Assembly (NCBI RefSeq): GCF_032452875.1 | Contig: NC_083878.1 | Coordinates: 56,240,878-56,304,877 of the forward strand | Direction: 5' to 3' | DNA from: Bos javanicus | Taxonomy: Eukaryota > Chordata > Mammalia > Artiodactyla > Bovidae | Length of the DNA: 64,000 bases | In this document: positions 1 through 9,805 of the stretch, piece after piece | Layout of the letters: the number at the start of each line of letters is the position of its first letter | Numbering within the stretch: position 1 is the stretch's first letter | Notes under the pieces: generated by a model | What the model saw: the letters and a program-made list of their open reading frames with translations, nothing else | What the model was told of the DNA's origin: nothing | The model's database searches: none | Position numbers and translations under genes: made by a program

Positions 1-19
1 GAAGAATGTCAGGTAGGTG

Positions 20-115
20 TTATACGTTTTATGGAAGGGAAAACTGAGAATCAGGGAGATTAAGGGTTTACCCAAGGTCATGAGGTAGTAAGCAGTCTAG
101 TATGAGGACTCCACC
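20..115 (-). repeat. MIR SINE remnant
   Basis: The stretch reads as the reverse complement of the MIR core: an 'aaactgag..agattaag' block followed by 'cccaaggtcat' and 'agtaagcag', the usual antisense order. It is diverged and runs toward the left window edge. This is an ancient tRNA-derived SINE without coding capacity. Confidence 0.6.
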
Positions 116-128
116 TAAGTATGCCTTG

Positions 129-141
129 CTGTGCTGTGCTT
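129..141 (+). repeat. Target-site duplication, left copy (inverted BovB)
   Basis: CTGTGCTGTGCTT is repeated exactly at 1944-1956. The two copies bracket the BovB insertion at 142-1943, so I read them as the target duplication made at integration. The motif is partly self-repetitive (CTGTG units), which lowers its weight slightly. Confidence 0.65.
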
Positions 142-843
142 CTTGCATTTTTTTTTCCCTTGGTGATGGACTTGATCACTACCTCCTATACAACGTTATG
201 AACCTCCATTCATAGTTCTTCAGGCACTCGTCTATCAGATCTAATCCCTTGAATCTATTTGTCACTTCCACTGTATAATCATAAGGGATGGATTTAGGTC
301 ATACCTGAATGGGCTAGTGGTTTTCCCTACTTTCTTCAATTTAAGTCTGAATTTGGCAATAAGGAGTTCATGATCTGAGCCACAGTCAGCTCCCGGTCTT
401 ATTTTTGCTGACTGTATAGAGCTTCTCCATCTTTGGCTGCAAAGAATATAGTCAATCTGATTTCAATATTGACCATCTGGTGATGTCCATATGTAGAGTC
501 TTATCTTGTGTTGTTGGAAGAGGGTGTCTGCTATGACCAGCGCGTTCTCTTGGCAAAACTCTATCAGCCTTTGCCCTGCTTCATTCTGTACTCCAAAGCC
601 AAATTTGCCTGTTACTCCAGGTTTTTCTTGACTTCCTATTTTTGCATTCTAGTCCCCTATAACGAAAAGGACCTCTTTTTTGGGTGTTAGTTCTAGGTCT
701 TCTGGGTCTTCATAGAACCATTCAACTTCAGCTTCTTCAGCATTATTGGTCAGGGTATAGACTTGGATTACTGTGATATTGAATGGTTTGCTTGGAAATG
801 AACAGAGATCATTCTGTTGTTTTTGAGATTGCATCCAAGTACT
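142..843 (-). mobile_element. BovB LINE, inverted 5' segment (endonuclease region)
   Basis: Read on the minus strand this is the apurinic-like endonuclease third of BovB, running from the 'gcagtacttggatgcaatc' block at the right end to the region after the endonuclease at the left end. Recognisable landmarks include the 'ggggactggaatgcaaaa' equivalent near 640-665 and the 'gatcatgaactcctta' block near 365-385. Stops and frameshifts break it; the antisense open pieces at 649-918 and 881-1069 are only fragments. It abuts a sense BovB segment at about 845. The order, inverted 5' part then sense 3' part, is the signature of twin priming. Confidence 0.85.
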
Positions 844-844
844 T

Positions 845-1943
845 AAGCAAGAGAGTTGCAGAAAAACATCTACTTCTGCTTTATTGACTATGCCAAAGCC
901 TTTGACTGTGTGGATCACAACAAACTGGAAAGTTCTGAAAGAGATGCGAATACCAGACTACCTGATCTGCCTCCTGAGAAATCTGTATGCAGGTAAAGAA
1001 GCAAAAGTTAGAACAGGACATGGAACAACAGACTGTTTCCAAATTGGGAAAGGAGTACGTCAAGGCCATATAATCAACCTGCTCATTTTACTTATATGCA
1101 GAGTACATCATGAGAAATGCTGGGCTGGCAGAAGCACAAGCTGGAAACAAGATTGCTGGGAGAAATATCAATAACCTCAGATATGCAGATGACACCACCC
1201 TTATGGCATAAAATGAAGAAGAACTAAAGAGCCTCTTGATGAAAGTGAAAGAGGAGAGTGAAAAAGTTGGCTTAAAGCTCAACATTCAGAAAACGAAGAT
1301 CATGGCATCTGGTCCCACCACTGCATGGCAAATAGATGGGGAAACAGTGGAAACAGTGACAGAGTTTATTTTTTGGGCTCCAAAATCACTGCAGATGGTG
1401 ACTGAAGCCATAAAATTAAAAGACTCTTGCTCCTTGGAAGAAAAGTTATATTACAAAGCAGAGACATTACTTTGCCAACAAAGGTCTGTCTAGTAAAAGC
1501 TATAGTTTTTCCAGTAGTCCTGTATGGATGTGAGAGTCAGACTATAAAGAAAGCTGAGCACCGAAGAATTGATGCTTTTGAACTGTGGTGTTGGAGAAAA
1601 CTCTTGAGAGTCCCTTGGACTGCAAGGAGATCCATCCCGTCCATCCTGAAGGAAATCAGTCCTGAATACTCCTTGGAAGGACTGATGCTGAAGCCGAAAC
1701 TCCAATACTTTGGCCACCTGATGTGAAGAACTGACTCACTGAAAAGACCCTGATGCTGGGAAAGATTGAAGGTGGGAAGAGAAGGGGATGACAGAAGATG
1801 AGATGGTTGGATGGCATCACTGACTCAATGGATATGAGTTTGAGTAAGCTCTGAGAGTTGGTGATGGAGAGGGAAGCCTGGTGTGCTGCAGTCCATGAGG
1901 TTGCAAAGAGTTGGACACAACTGAGCGACTGAACTGAACTGAA
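845..1943 (+). mobile_element. BovB LINE, sense 3' segment (reverse transcriptase and C-terminus)
   Basis: The sense BovB begins in the reverse-transcriptase domain ('aagcaagagagtt') and runs to the family 3' end, a repeated GAACT tail. The catalytic YADD box is still encoded in DNA at 1182-1193, but reading frames are broken into pieces at 884-1174, 1236-1493 and 1427-1726. Compared with full BovB, about 0.7 kb between endonuclease and RT is missing at the inversion junction. It is a dead copy; the product would have been the LINE polyprotein acting on its own RNA. Confidence 0.9.
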
Positions 1944-1956
1944 CTGTGCTGTGCTT
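1944..1956 (+). repeat. Target-site duplication, right copy (inverted BovB)
   Basis: This exact 13-base copy of 129-141 follows directly after the BovB GAACT tail. Its last bases also form the outer edge of the Bov-tA that follows, so the BovB apparently landed at the edge of an existing SINE. Confidence 0.65.
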
Positions 1957-2161
1957 AGTCGCTCAGTCATGTCCAACTCTTTGTGACACCATGAAATATA
2001 GCCCACCCAACTCCTCCAACCAAGGAATTGTTCAGGCAAGAATACTAGAATGGGCAGTCATTCCCTTCTTCAGGGGATCTTCCCAACCACAGGGATTGAA
2101 CCCTCCTGGTCTCTTGCATTGCGGGCAGATTCCCTACTGTCTGAGGTACCAGGAAAGCCTA
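1950..2161 (-). mobile_element. Bov-tA SINE
   Basis: On the plus strand it starts with the BovB-like tail complement 'agtcgctcagtcatgtccaa' and ends in the complement of the tRNA-like head ('ccaggaaagcct'). It is full length at about 210 bases and moderately diverged. Confidence 0.9.
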
Positions 2162-3042
2162 TTACCTTTGGTAGTAAATATGTAGAGTTAATCCTCTATC
2201 TCATCAGAGCTTCTTCAAGGACACATTTCTAAGACCTTCAGCCAGCTATGCTTTAACCTTTCCAGAGCTGATGTGAAATCCAGGACAACCATGTATGCTG
2301 CCAGGAGCGTTCCTATGCTTAAGGTTCCCCTTCAGGTAGTGGTAAATGAGAACAGAATATATCCAGTTATTGTTAGAAGTGAAAAAAACAAAAACAGAAA
2401 TAGAAAATGTGTTCACAGCCTGGCCCTGAATGCAGTATCATGCACATAAAGGCTATGTCTCCACCGGAACTCCCCACTGGTGAGTAAACCAATGGGGGAC
2501 TGATTGCTCAGCCCCATAATGATCAATGGTACAAAGTTGTGTACCCACATCTAGAGACCACAATAGAAAGTGGCATTTGGATTATAAGATTTCTGTCAGC
2601 AATTGAACCAAATGACATGGGTCAGTGGTTTCCCTTTGTTAGAACTTGAGCCAAGGGGAGCCGAATGACCCTGAGCAGAGAAAGTGGCGCCTGGGAGTCT
2701 AGGCAGCCCGGCAGCACTTGAAAAAAGTCAGAAAATTAAAGGGAAAAGTGTGATATGGGAAGTGATCCTGCAGGGAGAAGGGCTTTATGGTCATTTAAAC
2801 CTATATTTTATCTAAAACAATCCATCTCATGGTTTGGAGCTGGGAGGAAGAATGGGTATGACTAAGTTCTGTGAGCAAAGGAAAGCCCTGAGATGTGTCC
2901 ATGCTTGCAAGCATTACCTCCAGCTTGTTATTGGGAATTCAGAGCTTGGTGGAACAGCTTTCTCTTTTTCATTGAGCATCTTCTTTCATTCCACTATTAC
3001 TCACGTGTATATTTCATACTGTTGGAGGAACTCAGCCCAGAT
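2162..3042. other. No recognised gene or repeat
   Basis: About 880 bases of ordinary-composition DNA. The open frames at 2834-3148 and 2893-3153 overlap each other in different frames, run into the following transposon and match nothing I know. I see no splice-bounded exon or regulatory site that I can defend. Confidence 0.5.
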
Positions 3043-3340
3043 AAGGGGCTGCCAAACTTTTTCCATAAAGGCCCGGATATTAATAGTAAATATTATAAGC
3101 TCCATGATTATACAGTTGCTACATTATTATTCAGTTTTGCTAGTGTAACATGAAAGGAAGATATTCCGCGGACAGAGGAACCTGGCAGGCTACAGTCCAT
3201 GGGGTCACAAAGAGTTGGAAACAAATGAGGAAGACATAAGCAATACATAAACACGAGAGTATTCTGTTTTTGAATTATACTTCATTTTAAAAACTAGCAG
3301 TCCTAATTTGGCCCATAGGCTATAGTTTGCTGACCTTGGC
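3043..3340. mobile_element. MER20-like hAT DNA transposon, interrupted
   Basis: The left end 'gctgccaaactttttc' and right end 'tatagtttgctgacc' are the inverted termini of a short mammalian hAT element, and the interior retains 'aaaggcccggat' and 'caatacataaac' blocks of the MER20 type. The total without its insert is about 230 bases, close to the roughly 220-base family length. It is split by a 66-base SINE piece at 3162-3227. The family name is from memory and could be a relative. Confidence 0.6.
3162..3227 (+). mobile_element. Short Bov-tA 3' fragment inserted in the MER20-like element
   Basis: Only the 3' portion of the SINE is present ('gaggaacctggcaggctaca' through 'aaagagttgg'). The 7-base sequence AGGAAGA occurs on both sides (3155-3161 and 3228-3234), and the host transposon resumes in register, so this was a strongly 5'-truncated insertion. 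Confidence 0.75.
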
Positions 3341-4317
3341 TCTAGTTTTGGTTTCTAAGTCTTCTATGACTGATAATAATAGAGGACATAAATATCATAA
3401 AATCCATTGTACTTTTTAACAATGATGCTGCCATCTGGTGTTCTAGTGTCATGAGTGGCCTCCTTTGACTCACTTAGCTGGAGTTGGGTAGTGCTTCAGG
3501 TAAACTTGTGACCAATACTGCTATCCTACTGGACCCAACCTTAAAAGCAAGTTTTCCTCAGTGGGCTTTTGACCTAGAACAACGCTTCCCCAAATTTTGA
3601 CCCTATTCTTATCCAAATCTTTCTCCTATAGTTCAAAGATAAGGTCATGATTTTCATTAGGTCACCTGTAAAAAGTATGTGAGGTTTTCCTGGTTAAATT
3701 TACAAAATTCATAAAGCAATGAAATATATTCAGAATTGGATTCAACCATCTGGAAATTCCTCAAAATGCCATTTAACTAAAAGCTGTTTATTTGGAGAAA
3801 AAAATTAATTTGTATTTCTTATGATTTCATTTTTCAGAAAGTTATGAAAAGGAACTTCTGCTGCATAAAATATCATTAAAGATAATAAGAAAGAAAGAGA
3901 TTGGAAACATGAATCAACAGAGGACTTGAGGGGAAATGATGACATCCTATAAGATTTCCATTGTGTTTAAGAACAGTTGGATAGAATCATGTAAGAAACC
4001 CGAGAAAGCAGTTTTCTTTCCAAAGAAGACAAATATGAAAAGAGCAACTAAAATTTTAGGAAAAGGTAAAAATATTTCTGTTTATATTTGTGGCATGTAA
4101 ATTAACAACCAAAGAAAAAAACCTGACATTTGGTCCAAGGACGACAGATCATTTAACAAGATCATACTTTCTCTTGGGTTACCTAAGTGACTGAAAAAAT
4201 AATAAGCTAGGATTTCAGACATGAGCATAATCTTTTTCTCAGATTTTACCCATTCTCTGCTTTAGTATATTTTTGAGCTTTTTTGAAGATTCTCTGCCTT
4301 AGGGATGCTTCTTAAAA
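3341..4317. other. No recognised gene or repeat
   Basis: AT-rich DNA of nearly 1 kb. No open frame of 60 codons lies in it and I recognise no repeat family. A diverged ancient repeat below visual detection is possible. Confidence 0.5.
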
Positions 4318-4319
4318 AT

Positions 4320-4392
4320 CTCAATGTTGTACAGTGGAAATTAATACAACATTGTAAAGCAATAATATCCCAATTAAAATAATAAAAATTAC
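4320..4392 (+). mobile_element. L1 3' end fragment
   Basis: The stretch contains 'acaacattgtaaagcaat' followed by 'cccaattaaaataataaaa', the terminal sequence and tail of artiodactyl L1 elements. Only about 70 bases remain, an extreme 5' truncation. Confidence 0.75.
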
Positions 4393-4715
4393 CTAGCCAT
4401 CAGCTTTATTGTAAAGCTACTGAGTTAGAATTTCTGGGTATGGTAACTTGGATACATGTAATGTTAATGGATACTTTAGTGCATCTCAGCCACACTGAAG
4501 CCTGAGCACTACTCTTATTCCCACTTTGTTGACCAAAAACTCTCCCCTATTCCTTGGACAAGTGTTGCTCAGCAACAACTCTGAAAAAGGCACTGTTAAA
4601 GATTGAATTGCTTCCCACCACCAAACCAAATTTACATGTGAAAGCCCTAACTTCAAAGTTAATGTAGCCCTTAAAGAGGCAATTAAGGTTACATAAGACT
4701 ATAAACATGGGCTTT

Positions 4716-4726
4716 AATCCAATTTT
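4716..4726 (+). repeat. Target-site duplication, left copy (SINE pair)
   Basis: AATCCAATTTT is repeated exactly at 5116-5126. The two copies bracket both SINEs of the inverted pair rather than each one separately. Confidence 0.7.
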
Positions 4727-4925
4727 GTGTGTCCTCTGTCGTGTCCAACTCTTTGTGACCCCATGAACTGTAGCCTGCCAGGTTCCTATGTCTATGAGAT
4801 TTTCCAGGCAAGAATACTAGAGTGGCTTGCCATTTCCTCCTCCAGAGGATCCTCCTGACCCAGGGGTTGAACCTGTGATCCTTGGCCTCCTGCAGTGGCA
4901 GGTGGATTCTTTACCACTGTGCCAC
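4727..4925 (-). mobile_element. Bov-tA SINE, left arm of head-to-head pair
   Basis: Antisense Bov-tA whose tRNA-like head points right and is clipped by about 10 bases. It carries an extra 'ttggcctcctgcagtggca' block near 4881-4900 that the right arm lacks, so the two arms are not copies of one molecule. Confidence 0.85.
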
Positions 4926-5115
4926 TCAGGCTTTCCTGGTGGTTCAGATGGTAAAGAATCTGCCTGCAATGCAGGAGACTCGGGTTTGATACCTGGGTTA
5001 GAAAAATTCCCCTGGAGACGGGAATGGCTACCCACTTCAGTATGCTTGCCTGGAGATTCAGGAGACTGGTAGGCTATAGTCTGTGGAGTCTCAAAATGTT
5101 GGATATGACTGAGCG
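4926..5115 (+). mobile_element. Bov-tA SINE, right arm of head-to-head pair
   Basis: Sense Bov-tA beginning 'ggctttcctggtggttcaga' directly after the clipped head of the left arm and ending 'tgactgagcg' against the right target duplication. The two arms could base-pair over about 180 bases in single-stranded DNA or RNA. Confidence 0.85.
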
Positions 5116-5369
5116 AATCCAATTTTACTGGCATCTTAGTAAGAAGAGGACCTTTGGCCAGGCAAAGGGGACACGATTGATATGTATGCAAAGGAAGACC
5201 ATGTGAACATAAAGAAGGAGCAGTCTGCAAGCGAAGGAGAGAGACCTCAGGAAAAACAAACCTGCTAACGTTTGATCTTGGATTTCTAGCTTCTAGAGCT
5301 GTGAGAAGATAAATTTCTCATTGAACTTGATTTCTGTGCCAATGCTTTATATAATCAAATTGCATCCAT

Positions 5370-5515
5370 TCAATGACCCTCAGAAATAACATTTATTATC
5401 ATCCCCATTCTATAGATGAAGAAATAGAGGTTCCAAGGACCTGAATTTGCTGGCTAACAAGCAAAAAGTTATCCAGCAAATAAGAAGCAAATTAAGGCAT
5501 TAAAGCCAGGTCTTA
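5370..5515 (-). repeat. MIR SINE remnant
   Basis: The stretch 'catccccattctatagatga' followed by 'gaaatagagg' and later 'taaagccaggtctta' follows the antisense MIR order. It is diverged and has no coding capacity. Confidence 0.55.
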
Positions 5516-5867
5516 CTATTGCTATAGGTGATATTCTCAAGAACTTGAGTGAGCACCAAGTACTCAGCAGATCAGGGCAGGTGGGTAGAGCTCTGTGGTT
5601 GACCAGATAGAATGTTCTTCTATGCTGAGAGTGCACTCATCACAACACACAGCTGTTGGCCTAGCTAGTTATGAGGACAGCAGCAAAGTTTAGAACATCT
5701 CATGTTTGTGCTGCTACCAGGTCATCCCATGCAACAAGGGCTGATAAGAGGGACTAAGGAAGCCTAGAGGTATAGTCTTATGCCCTACAGTCTAGTATAA
5801 GGTGTGGACACAGTCTCTCCCATCAGCCTTCTTTAGAGCTCCTTTGAGCCTTCCTGTGTTGTACTTT

Positions 5868-6066
5868 GCTCAGCCATGTCAGTCGTGTCCGACTCTTTGC
5901 AACCCTGTGGACTGTAGCCCTCCATGTGTCTCTATACATGGGATTCTCCAGGCAAGAATACTGGAGTGAGTTGCAGTGCCCTCCTCCATGGGATCTTCTT
6001 GAACCAGGGATGGAATCCAGGTCTCTTGCATTGTAGGCAGATTCTTTACTGTCTAAGCCACCAAAG
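5868..6066 (-). mobile_element. Bov-tA SINE
   Basis: A full antisense copy from 'gtcagtcgtgtccgactctt' to 'taagccaccaaagaaga', the complement of the tRNA-like head. The antisense frame at 5823-6113 crosses it and is not a gene. Confidence 0.9.
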
Positions 6067-6256
6067 AAGACCTTGGGCCTTCTTGTGACGAGGCAAATAC
6101 AATAAAACAGCAATCTAGAGCTGGAATCTCACTAGGAGCTTATAAATCTCCATCAGGTAATGATGTCTTCAACAGCAGGTAAAATATCACAATATAGTGT
6201 GGAAAGGTTTATAAAGTTGGACAATAAACTAAATATTTGGTTTAGTTGTTTGTAGG

Positions 6257-6537
6257 GAGAAGGCAATGGCACCCCACTCCAGTACTCTTGCCTGGAAAAT
6301 CCCATAGACGGAGGAGCCTGGTAGGCTGCAGTCCATGGGGTCGCTAAGAGTTGGACACGACTGAGCAACTTCACTCTCACTCTTCACTTTCATGCATTGG
6401 AGAAGGAAATGGCAACCCACTCTAGTGTTCTTGCCTTGAGAATCCCAGGGACGGAGGAGCCTGGTGGGCTATCATCTATGGGGTCGCACAAAGTCGGACA
6501 CGACTGAAGCGACTTAGCAGCAGTAGCAGCAGCAGCA
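6257..6537 (+). mobile_element. Bov-A2 SINE (dimeric)
   Basis: Two Bov-A units in tandem, each starting 'ggagaaggcaatgg' or 'ggagaaggaaatgg', joined by the linker 'cttcactttcatgcattgg'. The element ends in a CAG-rich tail at about 6519-6537. It is full length for Bov-A2. Confidence 0.95.
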
Positions 6538-6542
6538 GGGAG

Positions 6543-6745
6543 ATAGCAAAGCATAGTGCTTAAAATGTGCGGGTGCTGAAATCAGATTTTGGAATTTGAA
6601 ATCTTAGTTCTGCTACCCTAAAACTTTCGGCAAGTTACTAGTCTAAGACACAGTTTCCTCATCTATAAAACTGAGCTAATAACTGTATGTACATCATAGG
6701 TTTATTATATATATTGAGACAGTTCAATGAAATGATCCACTGTAA
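6543..6745 (+). repeat. MIR SINE
   Basis: Sense MIR core: 'gcatagtgcttaaaatgtgc' near the head, then 'ggcaagttac' and 'cagtttcctcatctataaaa'. It lies immediately after the Bov-A2, which may have landed at its left edge. Confidence 0.7.
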
Positions 6746-9470
6746 AGACTCCTCCAATGTTAGTGTAAGTGACAATTGTGATGCCAGGTAGATATTTCTA
6801 CAGCTCTGGAGAAAGACTATTAGGCCTGATAGAAGGGAGAGGAATTGGGAAAGTGGACAGTGGAGTATACTGAAGTGGGGATTAGAACCCTCTTCCTTAG
6901 TTTTTTGACTTCCTCTTTCTTCTACTGTTTTAGTCCCTGGTTTCCTCTCTGGATACCACTTTAGGAACTTTGATTTTCGTCATTAATGATTTAATCAACT
7001 AATTCAATCATATGTTCTTTCATTTCTTCATTAAAGTTGCTGAGCATTAGTTTCCTTGTAGGTTACAGGAATGATAGGATGATAGTTTAACTTCCAAAGA
7101 TACAAATATGAGTTTTGCACTAACATCCATGGTTTAGGAAGATCTGTCAAGTACATTGTCAAGTCTGGGAGGATATAGTAATCCTGGAATATAGATAAAA
7201 CTGGTTATCATGCCTTTTCTATATAAGAGAACCAAAGCTAGTTACTACATAAATGTTAACAGGTATTGCTTGGGGACTTACTCTGATGCCATTGAACAAT
7301 GTCCAAGTGTTACTCAAGTAGCAGCTATATCAAGTCATGTGTTATGAGGCAATAAGAAAACCATAAATTCACTGAAGGGGTTTAAAATAGAGAAAAAATT
7401 ATCTCATCTGAATGAAGTAATCATGGAAGATTTAATGGAGGAGGTGGGATTGAAACTATAATTTGATGAAAGAGAAGAAAACTGTTTCTGAAAATCAGAA
7501 ATCTAAATTTGGGCCTGAAGTAAATTTATGTGACATTTAAAAGATAGTCAGATTCAGTGTTCTAGAGATCATGCTTCCAATTGCTTATAAATAGATGAAA
7601 TTCAATATAATTATCAGTTGGGCTCTGTTTAGTGGCTTGTTTATTGCTATTTAAGCAATCAAGTTTTAAATAAAACATGAAAAGCGAAATGCAAAATGAT
7701 GCCAATGGAAATAAATAAAACTTAATTAGTTTCCAGGTACACACCTCTTATTTGGGCCTCCAGCTGACTTTCTTTATGGTCCTTGTCAATGTGAAGAATG
7801 AGGAATGACCATGTTAAAGCAGATACTCAGAGGGCAAAGACAAACAGGTGTATTTCCCACAGTTTAGAGGAAAAAAATGAGGATTTTGTTGATTATTTGT
7901 AAAGTTAGACTTTTATACTTTTTAAGGGAGTGATTGTAGTTTCCTAGAATGTTCATTCTGAAGTAATCATGAAAATAATTAACACTTTACATAATCATTA
8001 TGAATTGATGATATAATTGTGTACTGATAGAAAACATACTATTGATTATTATTCTGTGGATGAAGAAACACCTTTTTCTAACTTAACCTCATTCGAAATA
8101 TAAGAGAACACAAAACACGTAGTTAAACCATAGTGTAAATTAGATAGATTTTAATTCATGCCACTCTTTCTTTGATGTTGAAAACTCCCAGGCCAGCTTA
8201 TTTTACATTGTATAAGTTATGATGTCAGGCCAAGATCAGCTTCCTCATTTTCTGTATGTGACACAAATAAGTGTGGGAGAAAACAAAACTTATATTAAAT
8301 AAATTTACCCTTGCTGCCCTATGAAATTGAAGATGACAAGAATTCACCTTTAACAAAACATATACTTACTAGGCAAAAATGTGTTTTTAGTTTATAACAT
8401 GTGCAAAAGTCTCTTTTGTCTTGTTTGTTTCTGAACATTGCTTAGTGCTGCAGATTTTCCCCCTGGTTTTTTTATCTGTGAAGTGCAGCAACTCATTTGC
8501 ATATTTCTAGTCTCATGAAAATTTAAGGGTACAGGACCTAAGTGAATGATTTTCTATTTTACTTGATATTCTGGCTGTGAACAACCCCTGGATCTATCAG
8601 ATTTTTGTCTTATTTTCCAATTTCTTTTAGTTATGTGGTGAAAGAAAATTATATATCCAATTGGAAAGCTTTATATAGCAAGTCAGATTTGCACTTAAGA
8701 TTTTCACTTAAGATAAATAATGTTAACCATTATGGTGATTTAAAAAAATACATGCTTTTGTTTGTATTCTTTTGGTATTAATATGTTCTGTCAAATTATT
8801 CTTTAAAATACAATGGTTTTAAGACATATCTCTTTGTGTAATAACCTGGAAAATTTCCAAGTAAGATTATTCTTTGGATTACAGTCTTCCTGTGTATTTA
8901 TGTAGCATATAACCCCAGAACTATAAACAAGGTTAAATTTGATAGTGCCCAGCCTGGCTGGAGCCAAAGTAGATTACTTATGATTAAATGCAGGTGAATT
9001 TTTATTTCTCGGGAAAAAGAAAATATTGTTGAGATGAAGCCCAAATGATGAGGTTTTTGTGATAGTGGTTGGTGGGGGAAGTGGGTAGTAAGGGAAAGCG
9101 AGGAGAGGAAGAAAAAGGAGGGTAGCTGTATTTTAGTACCCAACTCTGAGTCAGTGAGATTAGGCAATGAGGTAGTTACCAGTAACTGCCTGCCCTATTT
9201 GAATATTTGCAGACAGTCCAGAGCCCAGTAACAAGAGTGGCAGTCAGGGCAAGAAAAATCTTGAATGTAGACTTTGGACACCATTGGGCAATGAGGTCAT
9301 ACATAGGTACCCTGAAGAGATAAATTGTATTAATACTTGTATTTGAAGCCTTGTATTGGAAAGTTTTCTTGAATTTCAAATCATGTTTTATGTTCATTAC
9401 TTTTTTAATCTACAGGTAACTACCAAATAAGACACAAGTAATCAATAATACTGTTCACCAAAGATTTTCA
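6746..9470. other. Repeat-poor stretch without recognised gene
   Basis: About 2.7 kb with no ruminant SINE, BovB or L1 that I can see. It is AT-rich with only short open frames (7562-7744, 8898-9167 and 9176-9397, all minus), none recognisable. Its lack of young insertions makes it a fair place to test for conserved non-coding sequence. Confidence 0.5.
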
Positions 9471-9479
9471 GTTCTATAG

Positions 9480-9805
9480 TTTATGTACAAGTTCTGGTTT
9501 CCTTGTGGTTGAATGAGGCTATGTAACTAGTTTTGGCCAATATGTTATAAGCAGAAGAATCATGTGTACATTCTGCACTGGACCTTTAATTGCTAATTCA
9601 AGACCTTTCAGAAGTCTCCTTCCCTCTGAAACAGTGACCTGCTCCATTAGCCTGGTTTCCTGAAAGCAAGGTTGCCAGCCCCCTTCCAAAATGAAATGGA
9701 TGTGTGATGTGAATTACAAATAAATCACTGCTATCAAACTATTAAGATCCTGGGGCTGGTTCCTAGCAGCAGCATAACTGAGGTTACCCAACTGAAATAC
9801 ATCCC
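9480..9805. repeat. Possible MLT1/MaLR-type LTR remnant
   Basis: The blocks 'gttttggccaatatgttata', 'agcagaagaatcatgtgta' and 'tcctggggctggttc..cagcataac' follow the order of old mammalian MaLR LTRs. It would be a solitary, heavily diverged LTR with no coding part. The family assignment is tentative. Confidence 0.35.

Noticed and set aside
4926..5115. tRNA-Glu gene
   Set aside because: The tRNA-like head here and in the other Bov-tA copies is a degenerate SINE promoter region without a foldable mature tRNA; it is followed by the BovB-derived tail.
9480..9805. Endogenous retrovirus with coding capacity
   Set aside because: At most a solitary, heavily diverged LTR-like remnant; no gag, pol or env coding sequence is visible anywhere in the window.
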